Of a stretch of DNA of 64,000 nt, positions 40,006 to 49,535 are shown one piece after another. Origin of the DNA: Dehalococcoidia bacterium. Its GTDB lineage: Bacteria; Chloroflexota; Dehalococcoidia; SpSt-223. A program made the translations under genes and the position numbers. The notes below the pieces were generated by a model. It did no database searches and was not told where the DNA came from. It saw nothing but the letters and a program-made list of their open reading frames with translations. The stretch lies in NCBI GenBank assembly GCA_025054935.1, contig JANWZD010000001.1, forward strand, positions 389,008 to 453,007. The letters run 5' to 3'. Position 1 is the first letter of the stretch. Every line of letters starts with the position of its first letter.

Positions 40006-40083
40006 GACCTAGAAGTTGCACGGCATTCAGCGAGCGGGCTGCCGAGCAGCCGCCGAGGGATGCCGACGCGGGAGGCCGGAGCG

Positions 40084-40626
40084 ATGATCGAAATGGTGAT
40101 CGAGAGCATCCGGGTGAGCCTGCTCAACTACCAACGAGTGGTGATCCTGAAGGAAAAAGAGTCGGACCGCTACCTGCCTATCTGGATCGGGCCGGCGGAG
40201 GCCGACGCCATTGCCATCAAGCTGCAGGACGTCTCGGTCGCTCGACCGCTCACGCACGACCTGCTGCTTGCGACGATCGGCGAACTGGGCGGGCGCGTCC
40301 TCTCTATCGTCGTGAGCGACCTGAACAACGACACCTTCTATGCGCGCATCCTCCTCGATGTCGACGGCCGCCAAGTTGAGCTCGACTCTCGACCGAGCGA
40401 CGCCTTGGCGCTCGCAGTCCGGGCGAAGGCGCCGATCTACGCGGAGGAGACTGTCCTCGAAAAAGCGGGGATCTATCTCGAAGAGGAAGGCCAGCAGACG
40501 AAGCCCAGCGAACGCTCAGAGACGATCGATCAGCAAGAGCTCGAGAAGCTGCGGCCCTTCGCAGAGTTCATCAACAGCCTCGACCTTGGCGACTTCGACC
40601 AGCGACGGGGCAGCAGTTCGCGATAG
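40084..40626 (+). CDS. Bifunctional nuclease family protein (DUF151)
   Basis: 180 aa. Domain from MIEMVIESIRVSLLNYQRVV through LPIWIGPAEADAIAIKLQ and TLD-type SRPSDALALAVRAKAPIYAEE, the signature of the BFN/DUF151 family, for which DNase and RNase activity has been reported in plants. A C-terminal UVR-like helix (QQELEKLRPFAEFINSLDL) follows. ATG 40084 has gggaggccggag before it. Divergent from cas10 but not a known CRISPR component. Confidence 0.9.
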   Translation: MIEMVIESIRVSLLNYQRVVILKEKESDRYLPIWIGPAEADAIAIKLQDVSVARPLTHDLLLATIGELGGRVLSIVVSDLNNDTFYARILLDVDGRQVELDSRPSDALALAVRAKAPIYAEETVLEKAGIYLEEEGQQTKPSERSETIDQQELEKLRPFAEFINSLDLGDFDQRRGSSSR

Positions 40627-40814
40627 CGCCCTGACCAAAAGCCGACCCCGCCCGTGCGTCAGCCGCGGCGTCCGTCGCACCGCTTCTCAGCAGCATTCTC
40701 GCTCCACGCGCAGGGCAGGGCACTGCTCCTCTCGGCCGTCTCCGATCGGCCCAGAGCGCGCGCTGTGCCGAGCCGCTTGTTGCCCTGAAGAGAAGCAGGG
40801 CAGGTATTGCGCGG

Positions 40815-40850
40815 GAAAAACGACGAGGGCGCGTCTAGGCCGCGCCCTCG
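40815..40850 (-). terminator. Terminator of the KGG-protein gene
   Basis: On the minus strand a ten-base stem CGAGGGCGCG / CGCGCCCTCG (40850-40841 and 40833-40824) with a seven-base loop, followed by TCG and a T-tract (40820-40816). It lies between two convergent genes and may serve both. Confidence 0.8.
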
Positions 40851-40870
40851 TTCCTCTCCGCGGCGTGGCG

Positions 40871-41197
40871 TTATGACTCTGCCGGCTTCGTCGCTCGGCT
40901 GCGCTTGAGGGTCTCGCCGCCCTTCTTGCCGATGGTCGAGTAGTAGTCGGGACCGTGGCGCTCCTTGACGGCATAGCCGCCCTTTCGCCCGATGCGCGCG
41001 TAATAGTCGGTCCCGTGCTTCTCCTTCACCGCCTCGCCGCCCTTTTTACCAATCTCAGCGTAGAACTCCGGGCCGCGCTCGGTCGCCACGACGCGTCCGC
41101 CCTTCTTCCCAATGCTGGAGAAGAACGCCGGTCCGTAGCGCTCCTTGACGGTCTTGCCCCCCTTCTTGCCGGCTTCCTTTACGGTCATGTCCGTCAT
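40871..41197 (-). CDS. KGG-repeat stress protein (con-10 / GsiB-like)
   Basis: 108 aa, hydrophilic, with five copies of an I-G-x-K-G-G-x-x-V/x-K-E-R/K-x-G unit of about 20 residues, e.g. KKGGKTVKERYGPAFFSSIG. The motif is found in general-stress and conidiation proteins that are unfolded and desiccation- or starvation-induced. Start ATG 41197 follows a strong aaaggagt site. It has a near-consensus promoter with an inverted repeat over the -35 and a clear terminator, so it is a separate, probably strongly expressed unit. Confidence 0.88.
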   Translation of the reverse strand: MTDMTVKEAGKKGGKTVKERYGPAFFSSIGKKGGRVVATERGPEFYAEIGKKGGEAVKEKHGTDYYARIGRKGGYAVKERHGPDYYSTIGKKGGETLKRSRATKPAES

Positions 41198-41277
41198 CGG
41201 ACGACTCCTTTCTCCCCAATCGACAGCCACGTGTCCGGACTCGCCGCCCTGCCAGTAGCCACCGCACTCTGCAACCA

Positions 41278-41307
41278 ACTATACGAGCAGCTCCGAGAAA
41301 CTGTCAA
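41278..41307 (-). promoter_or_regulatory. Near-consensus promoter of the KGG-protein gene
   Basis: On the minus strand TTGACA (41307-41302), 18-base spacer, TATAGT (41283-41278); leader about 70 bases. One of the best -35/-10 pairs in the window. Confidence 0.75.
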
Positions 41308-41320
41308 ATATTTATGACAA
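41301..41320. promoter_or_regulatory. Inverted repeat overlapping the KGG promoter -35
   Basis: TGTCA (41302-41306), eight bases, TGACA (41315-41319), centred just upstream of and overlapping TTGACA. Placement suits an operator for a repressor or activator. The binding protein is unknown. Confidence 0.4.
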
Positions 41321-41562
41321 GTTTTCTCTCGTGCTGAGAGTGCCCTCAGATCGCAGTGCGCCGCCGGGGTTCGTCCGCGGCAGCTCGATCCGCGGACTGC
41401 CTGCAGGCCGCGGACTGGTCCGTAGGGCGCATTCCGGGTTGGCGGCTCCCTTCGCCCAGTGGACGAGGCGACGACGCACTTCCCCAGCGCAGCAGAGGCG
41501 CTCGCCTCGGGTGCCGCTTGAGGAGCACATCAGCTCGGGCCGTCTTTTCGGCGGCGCCGTGG

Positions 41563-41568
41563 TATGCT
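41563..41568 (+). promoter_or_regulatory. Extended -10 box of the GMC oxidoreductase gene
   Basis: TGGTATGCT (41560-41568), matching TGnTATnCT, 29 bases before the GTG at 41598. Confidence 0.4.
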
Positions 41569-41597
41569 CATCGCGCCTGCTGGCAGGGGAGGGTACT

Positions 41598-43148
41598 GTG
41601 GAGAACGTCGACACGATCGTGATTGGCGCCGGCTCGGCAGGCTGTGTTATCGCAAGCCGGCTGAGCGAGGATCGTCACCATCGCGTTGTCCTCGTCGAGG
41701 CGGGACCAGATTACGGTCCGGTCGGAGCCGGTCGCTGGCCGGAACCGCTTCTCTCGGCGCGCTATCAGCCGGGGTCGCACGACTGGGGCTACCAGATGGT
41801 GGCGCGCGGCCGCACCTATCGCCAATGGCGCGGAAAGGTGGTCGGCGGCTCGTCCACGATCAATGCGGCAGGGATCACGTGGCCAACGCGAGCGGACCTC
41901 GAGCGGTGGGAAGCGCTCGGCAATCCCGGCTGGGGGTGGGCGGGGCTTCTTCCTTATTTGCAGCGCGTTGAACGCGACCGCGATGGGGCATGGCCCGGCC
42001 ATGGGCGCGATGGACTGCTGCCCGTCACGACCGGCACCTCTTCCTCCGCGCTGATCGCCGATTTAGCCGGCGCCTACGAGCGGCACGGGGTTCCCCGGCT
42101 CGCCGACTTCAACGACCCGGAAGCGCGAGAAGGGTTTGGCCGAGAGACGCGAAACGTCCTCGGCGCGAGGCGAGTCCATCTCGCCGAGGCGTATCTCGAC
42201 CCAGCGCGCGACCGCCCCAACCTGACCATTCTCTCCGAAACCATCGCGGACCGGATTGTCTGGCGCGGCGACCGCGCCGACGCCGTTGAGGTCATCCGCG
42301 ACGGACAGCGGAGCCGGCTCGCCGGCGAGCGGATCGTGCTCTGCGCAGGCAGCTTCGGCACGCCGGCGATCCTGCAGCGCTCCGGCATCGGGCCTGCCGA
42401 CCGACTCCGTCCTCTCCTTGAGGAAGGAGCCCCCCTTCATCATCTCCCCGGAGTGGGCCGCAATCTCTGGGAGCAGCCTGGTATTTTCCTCCGCTGGGAG
42501 CCTGCGCCCGGCGCGAGAGAGCGGCTGATGGCAGACGGAACGCCCTTTGCCGCTCTCGTCGTCAAGCTGAAAAGCGACCCCGCGCTTGACTGGTTTGACC
42601 TCCATGTCTTCCACAGCCACCTTGCCATCCCGGGTGAAGGGCGCTTCTTCGGCGCTCAGCTCTGGATGCTTGTGCCGGCGGAAAGCGGCGAGGTGCTGAT
42701 CGCCTCGAGCGACCCCCTTGCGCCGCCGCGCATCCGCGGCGGGATCGGCCATCCTGAAGATATCGCCCGAATCGCGCAGGGGGTCAGGCGGCTGCGCGCG
42801 ATCATCGGGGAGGAGTCTCTTCGCTCTTGGATCGGAGAGGAAGCCGAGCCCGGCGCCCGCCTCGACGAGAGCGCCCTCCGGGCGTGGGTGGCCGACCACC
42901 TCGACCTGTACCATCACGCCTGCGGAACCGCCAAACTCGGGCCGGCAAGCGATCCTCTCGCCGTTGCGGAGGCTGACGGCCGCGTCCGCGGGTTCCGCAA
43001 TCTCTATCTCGCCGACGCCTCCTTAATTCCGGTCATTCCTCGGGCCGCTGTCCACCTGCCGGTGCTCGCTCTTGCTGAGAAGATCGCGGACGAGCTGGCA
43101 GGACGGGGGACTGCCCCGCCTGGGTACGAAACGGCGGCGAGCAGCTGA
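41598..43148 (+). CDS. GMC-family FAD oxidoreductase
   Basis: 516 aa from GTG 41598, preceded by ggggaggg. The FAD dinucleotide motif is VIGAGSAGCVIASRLSED, with VLVEAGPDYG closing the Rossmann fold. WRGKVVGGSSTINAAGITW is GMC signature 1 and AGSFGTPAILQRSGIG is signature 2. The C-terminal active site is DLYHHACGTAKLG, with a second His in RAAVHLPVLALAEKIAD. Members oxidise alcohols (choline, glucose, aryl alcohols); substrate not identifiable. No signal peptide. Monocistronic. Confidence 0.93.
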   Translation: MENVDTIVIGAGSAGCVIASRLSEDRHHRVVLVEAGPDYGPVGAGRWPEPLLSARYQPGSHDWGYQMVARGRTYRQWRGKVVGGSSTINAAGITWPTRADLERWEALGNPGWGWAGLLPYLQRVERDRDGAWPGHGRDGLLPVTTGTSSSALIADLAGAYERHGVPRLADFNDPEAREGFGRETRNVLGARRVHLAEAYLDPARDRPNLTILSETIADRIVWRGDRADAVEVIRDGQRSRLAGERIVLCAGSFGTPAILQRSGIGPADRLRPLLEEGAPLHHLPGVGRNLWEQPGIFLRWEPAPGARERLMADGTPFAALVVKLKSDPALDWFDLHVFHSHLAIPGEGRFFGAQLWMLVPAESGEVLIASSDPLAPPRIRGGIGHPEDIARIAQGVRRLRAIIGEESLRSWIGEEAEPGARLDESALRAWVADHLDLYHHACGTAKLGPASDPLAVAEADGRVRGFRNLYLADASLIPVIPRAAVHLPVLALAEKIADELAGRGTAPPGYETAASS

Positions 43149-43231
43149 GCGCTCCAGGGGCACGCTCCGGCGTGGCTGCCCAACGACGCCGGTGCGCCTC
43201 CTTCTTACTGGGCTTCAGCCGCGGACAGGCG

Positions 43232-43834
43232 CTAATCGCCCCAGAAGCGCTGCTCCTGCCACGGGTCGGCGTCGTTGTGGTATCCCAGCTGCTCCCAGAA
43301 GCCGAGGCGGTCTTCTTTCAGCACTTCGACACCGCGCACCCACTTCGCGCTCTTCCAGAAGTACCGCTTCGGGACAACCAGCCGGAGCGGGTAGCCGTGT
43401 TCTGGGGTGAGCGGCTTGCCGTCATGCTCGAATGCGAAGAGCACGTCATCGTCGTAGAGCGCCTCGAGCGGCAGGTTCGCCGTGTAGCCGTATTCGGCAT
43501 GAATGAGGACAAATCGCGCGTCGGGCAGGGGCTGCGCGAGCGCCAGCACTTCCTTCGCCGCCACCCCTTTCCAGCGGTTGTTCAGCCGGCTCCAGCGCGT
43601 CACGCAGTGGATATCGGACGTCGACTCGATCTGGGGCAGCTGCATGAACTGCTCCCAGTTCAGTTCAACGGGACGCGCTACCCGGCCCCAAATGCGGAAC
43701 GTCCACGTCGCGAGGTCGATGTTCGGCACCGGCCCGTAATGGAGCACCGGCCATTTCTCGGTCAGCACCTGACCTGGCGGGATCCGCTGCTTGATCGAGT
43801 CGTCGAGCGGTTGGCGGCGGAATGGATTGATCAC
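43232..43834 (-). CDS. Sulfite-oxidase-like molybdopterin oxidoreductase
   Basis: 200 aa, about the length of a single oxidoreductase molybdopterin domain without a dimerisation domain or signal peptide. The molybdenum ligand Cys lies in TSDIHCVTRWS. The substrate and cofactor region includes EYGYTANLPLEALYDDDVLF and HGYPLRLVVPKRYFWKSAKW. Related to YedY/MsrP and to small cytoplasmic sulfite-oxidase-like proteins. The physiological substrate is unknown. Convergent with the GMC gene and divergent from hisS. Confidence 0.9.
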   Translation of the reverse strand: MINPFRRQPLDDSIKQRIPPGQVLTEKWPVLHYGPVPNIDLATWTFRIWGRVARPVELNWEQFMQLPQIESTSDIHCVTRWSRLNNRWKGVAAKEVLALAQPLPDARFVLIHAEYGYTANLPLEALYDDDVLFAFEHDGKPLTPEHGYPLRLVVPKRYFWKSAKWVRGVEVLKEDRLGFWEQLGYHNDADPWQEQRFWGD

Positions 43835-43961
43835 GTTGGCCCCTTCTCATTCCTGGCGGGCATCGCAATCATTCTATGACCCATCCACTGCTGCGGCAAG
43901 TGAGGCGGTTGCGGGGCGATTTCACCATCAGCTATCCTGGCAAAGAAAGCGAGGTCGAGCC

Positions 43962-45218
43962 GTGTACCGCGCGCCGCGGGGCATGCAAGACATCCTCCCC
44001 GATGACCAGCCCTATTGGCAACAGCTGATTGAACGATGCGTCGACATTGCACAACGATACGGCTATCGACGGATCGATACGCCGATCGTCGAGTCGACCG
44101 AGGTGTTCCTGCGCGGTGTCGGCGAGACGACAGATGTTGTCGAGAAGGAGATGTACACCTTTCTCGACAAAGGGGCAAACTCCCTGACGCTTCGTCCCGA
44201 GTTTACTGCCGCCATCTGCCGTGCTTACCTTGAGCATGGAATGGCCTCCTGGCCCCAGCCAGTCCGGCTGTACAGCATCGGGCCCCTCTTCCGCTATGAC
44301 CGCCCGCAAGCAGGCCGCTACCGCCAGTTCCATCAATTCAACGTCGAGGCGATTGGCGAGGGAGACCCGACGCTCGACGCGGAAGTGATCGATATGGCCG
44401 GCCTGCTGTATGAGGAAGTGGGGCTGTCAGGCCTGCATCTCCTCGTCAACAGCATTGGCGATGACGCCTGCCGGCCGCGGTATATCGTGGCGCTGCGCGA
44501 CTTCTTCGGCCAGCATCTCGACGAACTGTGCTCCGACTGCCGCGGCCGATTGGGGCGGAACCCGCTGCGGGTGCTGGATTGCAAACATCCCGCCTGCCGC
44601 CAGATCGGCGATGACGCTCCCCGCAGCGTCGACTGGCTGTGCGATGCTTGCGCCGTCCATTTCGCGACGCTGACACGCTACCTCGATCGGCTCGGGCGGC
44701 GATGGCAGATCGACCATCGGCTCGTTCGCGGCCTCGACTACTACACGCGCACGGTCTTTGAGTACCAGCCGGCCGATGCCGGCGCCCAGAGCGCGATTGG
44801 CGGAGGAGGCCGCTACGATGGGCTGATCGCGCAGCTTGGTGGCCGGCCGACCCCGGGGGTCGGTTTTGCGACGGGGCTCGAGCGGATCGTGCTCAACCAG
44901 AAGAAGGCCGGCATGGAGGCGCCGCCGCCCGAGCCCCCGCGCGCCTATCTCGTCGCGGTCAATGAGGAGGCCCTCACAGAAGCGGTCGCTCTTGCGGCGG
45001 CGCTGCGGCGGCGCGGGATTGCGACGGCAGGCCCGGTGGGGGGGCGCGGCCTCAAAGGGCAGATGCGGCACGCCAACGCCTCTGGGGCGCGATACGCCAT
45101 CATTCTCGGTCCCGATGAACTGGCAGCGGGCGAGGCTCAAGTCAAGCCGCTGCACGGGGGCGAGCCCCGCCTTCTCCGGCTGGAGGACGTCGCCGACGCT
45201 CTCCTCGCTGACACCTAG
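43962..45218 (+). CDS. hisS: Histidyl-tRNA synthetase
   Basis: 418 aa from GTG 43962 (ATG 43983 is possible). Class II motifs: [53 protein letters not shown] (motif 2), [13 protein letters not shown] (histidine A loop) and [13 protein letters not shown] (motif 3). A C-terminal anticodon-binding domain follows. It charges tRNA-His. A TATCCT box at 43933-43938 lies just upstream. Followed by prfA, prmC and sigA on the same strand. Confidence 0.97.
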   Translation: MYRAPRGMQDILPDDQPYWQQLIERCVDIAQRYGYRRIDTPIVESTEVFLRGVGETTDVVEKEMYTFLDKGANSLTLRPEFTAAICRAYLEHGMASWPQPVRLYSIGPLFRYDRPQAGRYRQFHQFNVEAIGEGDPTLDAEVIDMAGLLYEEVGLSGLHLLVNSIGDDACRPRYIVALRDFFGQHLDELCSDCRGRLGRNPLRVLDCKHPACRQIGDDAPRSVDWLCDACAVHFATLTRYLDRLGRRWQIDHRLVRGLDYYTRTVFEYQPADAGAQSAIGGGGRYDGLIAQLGGRPTPGVGFATGLERIVLNQKKAGMEAPPPEPPRAYLVAVNEEALTEAVALAAALRRRGIATAGPVGGRGLKGQMRHANASGARYAIILGPDELAAGEAQVKPLHGGEPRLLRLEDVADALLADT

Positions 45219-45255
45219 CGCCATCCACTGCCCATCGCCCACGAGGTGCCCGAAT

Positions 45256-46329
45256 ATGTACCACCGCCTCGACGCCGTCGTGCGTCGTTACGAAGCCCTG
45301 ACAAGCGAGCTCGCCGACCCGGCGACCCTACGCGACTACGAGCGGCTGATCCAGCTGAACCGCGAACGCGCTGAGATCGAGCCTGTCGTCGAGCTCTACC
45401 GTGAATATCGCAAGACAGAAGATCAGATCCGCGAGGCGCGGCAGATCCTCGAGGAAGAGAGCGACCCGGAGCTGGTCGCGATGGCGAAAGACGAACTGGC
45501 CCGCCTCGAGCCGAGCCTGCGCGAACTCGAGGAACAGCTGAAGCTGGCGCTCCTGCCGCGCGACCCGAACGACGACAAGAACGTCTTTATGGAGATCCGC
45601 GCCGGGGTCGGCGGGGAAGAGGCCGCCCTGTTTGCTGCCGATCTCTTCCGGATGTACGCCCGCTACGCCGAGCGGCACCGCTGGAAGGTCGAGGTCGTCG
45701 ATGTGAGCGAAGCAGAGGCCGGGGGGTTCAAGGAGATTGTCTTCCAGGTTCAGGGCAAGGGCGCCTACAGCCGCCTGAAATGGGAGAGCGGCGTTCACCG
45801 CGTTCAGCGGGTGCCTGCCACGGAAGCCCAGGGGCGGATCCACACCTCAACCGCAACGGTCGCCGTCCTTCCCGAAGTCGAAGAGGTCGACTTCGACATC
45901 CGCGAAGAGGATATCGAGATGGAGTTCTACCGCTCTGGAGGAGCGGGCGGCCAGAATGTCAACAAAGTGTCGACCGCGGTCCGCCTCCTTCACAAACCGA
46001 CCGGGATTGTGGTCACCTGTCAGGATGAACGGTCACAATTGAAAAACCGGCTGAAGGCGATGGCCGTTCTCCGCGCCCGGCTGTACGAACGGGAACAGCG
46101 AAAGCGGGAAGAGGCGATCGCCGCCGACCGGCGCGCGCAAGTCGGAGGCGGTGAGCGGTCTGAGAAAATTCGGACCTACAACTTCCCGCAAGATCGCCTG
46201 ACTGACCATCGCATCGGCCTCACCATTCACGGTCTGGCCGAGATCCTCGACGGCGGGCTTGACCCCGTTATCGACGCGCTTGCTCTCGCGGACCGGACCC
46301 GGAAGCTGGAGGCCCACGTCGTCGCCTGA
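45256..46329 (+). CDS. prfA: Peptide chain release factor 1
   Basis: 357 aa. The catalytic loop [11 protein letters not shown] carries the GGQ. The stop-codon-reading motif PAT occurs in [16 protein letters not shown], which marks RF1 (UAG/UAA) rather than RF2 (SPF). The N-terminal coiled region and [11 protein letters not shown] are typical. The following prmC frame overlaps its end; PrmC methylates the GGQ glutamine of this protein. Confidence 0.97.
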   Translation: MYHRLDAVVRRYEALTSELADPATLRDYERLIQLNRERAEIEPVVELYREYRKTEDQIREARQILEEESDPELVAMAKDELARLEPSLRELEEQLKLALLPRDPNDDKNVFMEIRAGVGGEEAALFAADLFRMYARYAERHRWKVEVVDVSEAEAGGFKEIVFQVQGKGAYSRLKWESGVHRVQRVPATEAQGRIHTSTATVAVLPEVEEVDFDIREEDIEMEFYRSGGAGGQNVNKVSTAVRLLHKPTGIVVTCQDERSQLKNRLKAMAVLRARLYEREQRKREEAIAADRRAQVGGGERSEKIRTYNFPQDRLTDHRIGLTIHGLAEILDGGLDPVIDALALADRTRKLEAHVVA

Positions 46330-47170
46330 CCGCTGCCTCACCGTCTGGGAAGCGCTGCGCGACGGGGCGGCGACCCTCGCCGCAGCCCACGACCCAGAAG
46401 CGGCGCCCGCCGCGGAGCGATTGCTGATGCATGTCCTCGGCCTCTCCCGAGCGGGACTTCTCACCGCGGCGCGGACGCACGTCTCCCCAGAGCAGCATCA
46501 TGCCTATCGTGCTCTCCTCGCTCGCCGGGCAGCAGGCGAGCCAGTCGCCTACCTCACCGGCAGGCAGCCGTTCCGTCGTCTTGACCTTGTCGTCACCCCG
46601 GATGTCCTGATCCCGCGGCCTGAGACTGAACTGATCGTCGATCTCGCGCTCGAGACGCGGCCAGAACCGCCGCTCGTCATCGACGTCGGCACCGGCGCAG
46701 GGGCGATCGCCCTCGCGCTCGCCGACGAAGCGCCGGGCTGGCGGATTGCCGCCACCGACTGCTCGCTGCCTGCGCTTCGCGTTGCTCGTCATAATCGAGA
46801 GCGCCTTGGGCTCGCGGTCGACCTCGTGCTTGCTGACCTGCTGCGCGGTGTCCGCGGCCCCATCGGCCTGATTGTCGCCAATCTTCCCTACATCGACACC
46901 TCCCAGTGGGCCGCGCTGCCGCCGTCAGTGCGCGACTGGGAGCCGCGCCTTGCGCTCGACGGGGGCCCGGGCGGGCTGCGCCTCATCGCCCGGCTCGTCA
47001 GTCAGGCTGTCTCGCGGCTTGCCCCAAGCGGAACGCTGCTCTGCGAGATCGCGCACGACCAAGGGGAGCGCGCTGCCGCGCTCGCGCAGCGGGCGTTCCC
47101 GACAGCGTCGGTCGATATCGTTCGTGATCTTGCCGGGCACGACCGCGTCTTGCGCGTGCGGCGCCGCTGA
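46280..47170 (+). CDS. prmC: Release-factor glutamine methyltransferase PrmC
   Basis: About 296 aa. SAM-binding motif [20 protein letters not shown], then the NPPY-type active-site motif as VANLPYIDT; the usual N-P-P-Y reads N-L-P-Y. An N-terminal helical domain ([18 protein letters not shown]...) binds the release factor. No ATG or GTG is available; TTG 46280 (or 46259), inside the prfA end, is the likely start. The overlap suggests coupling with prfA. Confidence 0.88.
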   Translation: MLSRTGPGSWRPTSSPDRCLTVWEALRDGAATLAAAHDPEAAPAAERLLMHVLGLSRAGLLTAARTHVSPEQHHAYRALLARRAAGEPVAYLTGRQPFRRLDLVVTPDVLIPRPETELIVDLALETRPEPPLVIDVGTGAGAIALALADEAPGWRIAATDCSLPALRVARHNRERLGLAVDLVLADLLRGVRGPIGLIVANLPYIDTSQWAALPPSVRDWEPRLALDGGPGGLRLIARLVSQAVSRLAPSGTLLCEIAHDQGERAAALAQRAFPTASVDIVRDLAGHDRVLRVRRR

Positions 47171-47245
47171 AACGGCGCTCTTTGCGCCTGCGTATGTATG
47201 CCTGAGCGGACATCCTGCCGCACTTCGCGCAAGGTGAGAGACGAT

Positions 47246-48331
47246 ATGGGCCGAGGCATCTCCCACTACGATGATGTCGTTCCACTCAGTTTCGGCGTCC
47301 CTGCCGATGACCTTCCCCTCGATGAGGAGACGATCCTTCTGCCAGAGCCGGCGGAATACCTCGTCGACGAGGAGGATGAGGCCGAGGAATCCGACCTGTA
47401 TCCTCCCGCCAGCGAGGAGGAAGAAGTCACAAACACGATCGGGATCTATCTGCGCGATATTCGGCCAGTAAAGCTGCTAACGAAAGAGGAAGAACAGTCG
47501 CTTGCGAAAGCGATCGAAGAGGGCGAGCTCGCCAAAGCGGAGCTGCAGAAAGGCGACCTCGATCCAATCGAGATCGCGGAGGCCGAGGCGCTCATTGCTG
47601 TGGGGGAGGAAGCTCGACGGCGCCTGACCGAAGCGAATCTGCGCTTGGTCGTCAACGAAGCGAAGAAATTTCTGAATCGCGGACTGTCCCTCGATGACCT
47701 TATCCAAGAGGGGAACCTTGGGCTGATGCGCGCGGTCGAAAAGTTCGACTACAAGCGCGGCTTCAAGTTTTCGACCTACGCCACGTGGTGGATTCGACAG
47801 TCGATCCTGCGCGCAATCGCCGACCAAGCGCGCACAATCCGGATACCCGTGCACATGATCGAGGCGATCAACAAGATGATGCGCGTCGCGCGGCGAATCC
47901 AGCAGGAGACCGGCCGCGAGGCGCTGCCGGAAGAGCTGGCGCGCGAACTTGGGATCTCGGTCGCCAAGGTGCACCAAATCATCAAAGCGTCCCAGCGTCC
48001 TCTCTCGCTCGAGGCGCGGATCGGCGACGAAGACGACGGCCGCTTGTTTGAGCTCGTCGAGGATAAGAGCGCGGTCTCGCCGGCGGAAGCTGCTTCTCAT
48101 CACATCCTCCGAGCTGAAGTGAGCGCGATGCTGGCGCAGCTGACAGAGCGTGAGCAGCGCATCCTTCGCCTCCGCTTCGGGCTTGACGATGATCGCTCGC
48201 GCACCCTCGAAGAAGTGGCGCGGGAAGTCGGCCTGACGCGCGAGCGGATCCGCCAGATCGAAGGGCAAGCGCTCGCCAAACTGCGCCAGCAGCGGCAGCT
48301 TCCGGGCTTGCGCGACTACCTGAGTGCGTAA
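47246..48331 (+). CDS. Primary-type RNA polymerase sigma factor (SigA/RpoD family)
   Basis: 361 aa. Region 1.2 is [20 protein letters not shown]. Region 2 runs [59 protein letters not shown]. Region 3 is [12 protein letters not shown] and region 4 ends [20 protein letters not shown] and [11 protein letters not shown]. The acidic N-terminus is short, without region 1.1. Region 2.3 deviates from the common SIAKKYTNRG wording ([10 protein letters not shown]), so it may be a primary or a close group 2 factor. ATG 47246 has an aaggtgagag site. Confidence 0.93.
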   Translation: MGRGISHYDDVVPLSFGVPADDLPLDEETILLPEPAEYLVDEEDEAEESDLYPPASEEEEVTNTIGIYLRDIRPVKLLTKEEEQSLAKAIEEGELAKAELQKGDLDPIEIAEAEALIAVGEEARRRLTEANLRLVVNEAKKFLNRGLSLDDLIQEGNLGLMRAVEKFDYKRGFKFSTYATWWIRQSILRAIADQARTIRIPVHMIEAINKMMRVARRIQQETGREALPEELARELGISVAKVHQIIKASQRPLSLEARIGDEDDGRLFELVEDKSAVSPAEAASHHILRAEVSAMLAQLTEREQRILRLRFGLDDDRSRTLEEVAREVGLTRERIRQIEGQALAKLRQQRQLPGLRDYLSA

Positions 48332-48393
48332 ATGGCGGACATGCCGCCTCGACAGCGATCATTGAAGGTGACACTCCGTGGAGTTGCGCCATC

Positions 48394-48975
48394 ATGCACG
48401 CTGTCTGCGTTTTTTGCGGCTCGAATGTCGGAAACGCCATGGCGTATCGGGCTGCCGCCGAAGAGGTGGGCAGCACTCTCGCCGACCTCGGCATCACGCT
48501 CGTCTACGGGGGCGGCCAGATTGGGCTGATGGGCGTCGTTGCCGACGCCGCCCTCGCGCGCGGCGGCCGAGTGATCGGCGTGATCCCCGAACCGCTGGCG
48601 ATCAAGGAAGTGGCTCACGCCGGATTGACCGAACTGCATCTCGTCAGTTCGATGCACGAGCGCAAAGCGCTCATGATGGAACTGTCCGATGGGTTTATCG
48701 CTCTCCCCGGCGGCTTCGGGACGCTCGAAGAGTTCTTCGAAGTGGTAACCTGGGGGCAGCTCGGCATCCACCGCAAGCCCTGCGGGCTGTTGAACGTGGC
48801 CGGCTACTACGACCCGTTGATCCGGTTCCTCGACGCTGCGGTCGAGCACGGGTTCATCGCGCCGGAGCACCGGCAGCTTGTCCTCGAGGACTCTTCGATA
48901 GCTGGCCTGCTGCGCCAAATGCAGGCCTACCGCCCTCCGACGACCACAAAATGGGTCACCATCACGGAGAGCTGA
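48394..48975 (+). CDS. LOG family protein (cytokinin-type phosphoribohydrolase / lysine decarboxylase-like)
   Basis: 193 aa Rossmann-like protein. Signature PGGFGTLEEFFEVVTW (PGGxGTxxE) and the upstream GGGQIGLMGVVADAAL; VSSMHERKALMMELSDGFIA supplies the conserved R and E. LOG enzymes release nucleobases from nucleoside monophosphates; many bacterial members are of unknown role. It stands alone 62 bases after the sigma factor. An inverted repeat (49004-49024) follows, but lacks a T-tract. Confidence 0.92.
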   Translation: MHAVCVFCGSNVGNAMAYRAAAEEVGSTLADLGITLVYGGGQIGLMGVVADAALARGGRVIGVIPEPLAIKEVAHAGLTELHLVSSMHERKALMMELSDGFIALPGGFGTLEEFFEVVTWGQLGIHRKPCGLLNVAGYYDPLIRFLDAAVEHGFIAPEHRQLVLEDSSIAGLLRQMQAYRPPTTTKWVTITES

Positions 48976-49056
48976 CGCCTCAATCTTGCGCTTTCACAGC
49001 CGCGCCTGCCGCTCTTCGGCAGGCACGCGGCTCGCCTTCCCCCGCCACATTCCCGC

Positions 49057-49467
49057 TCACGTCTCTGTCCCGGGGATCGGCTGGCGGCCGGCATACCCCT
49101 CCTCGACGGTATGCCAGTATTGCACGGAAGGTTCGCCGAGCTTCCAGCACAGGTAGATACGCCGGTTGTGCCGCAGACTGGGAAAGTCGACTAAGCCCAT
49201 CTCAATATCCTTCAGTTCCACCCCAAGCGCGTTGAGGCGAGCAATCCGGTCATTCGTCTCATTGATGAGCCGCTCGAGCTGTCCCCCCACATCGGCAATT
49301 TCGGCCGCGCGGTTATACCCGTTGGTGCGCGCCTTCTCTTGCAGGCGAAGGTGCTCACCCCCCACGCGATCAAGCTGGCGCTTGAGAGCGCGCAATTCTT
49401 CGAGCAGCGGCACCAACTGGGGGAGCAGCCGGTTCGCCTGCTCGACCGTAAAGTAGCGAGAAGGCAT
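49057..49467 (-). CDS. DUF2203 family protein
   Basis: 136 aa. Starts YFTVEQANRLLPQLVPLLEE and contains the long coiled helix typical of DUF2203, ending GLVDFPSLRHNRRIYLCWKL and VQYWHTVEEGYAGRQ. Function unknown. ATG 49467 is six bases after an aagggag site; a TACAAT box lies at 49495-49490 on the same strand. Divergent from yvcK. Confidence 0.88.
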   Translation of the reverse strand: MPSRYFTVEQANRLLPQLVPLLEELRALKRQLDRVGGEHLRLQEKARTNGYNRAAEIADVGGQLERLINETNDRIARLNALGVELKDIEMGLVDFPSLRHNRRIYLCWKLGEPSVQYWHTVEEGYAGRQPIPGTET

Positions 49468-49518
49468 CTGCATCTCCCTTGGCAACGCTATTGTAGGGCT
49501 CCAGCAGCGGGCAGTGTC

Positions 49519-49527
49519 TGATATCCT
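49519..49527 (+). promoter_or_regulatory. Extended -10 box at the yvcK-like gene
   Basis: TGATATCCT (TGnTATnCT), with the ATG at 49536; transcription would start at or within about two bases of it, so the mRNA may be leaderless. Confidence 0.4.
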
Positions 49528-49535
49528 TGCGCCCG

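Noticed and set aside
39884-40083. CRISPR array next to cas10
   Set aside because: Checked for repeats of 25-40 bases with regular spacing here and in the gaps at 30394-30537 and 33831-33887; none found.
49004-49024. Terminator between LOG and DUF2203 genes
   Set aside because: An 8-bp perfect stem exists (GCCTGCCG/CGGCAGGC) but no T-tract on either strand, so it is not listed as a terminator.
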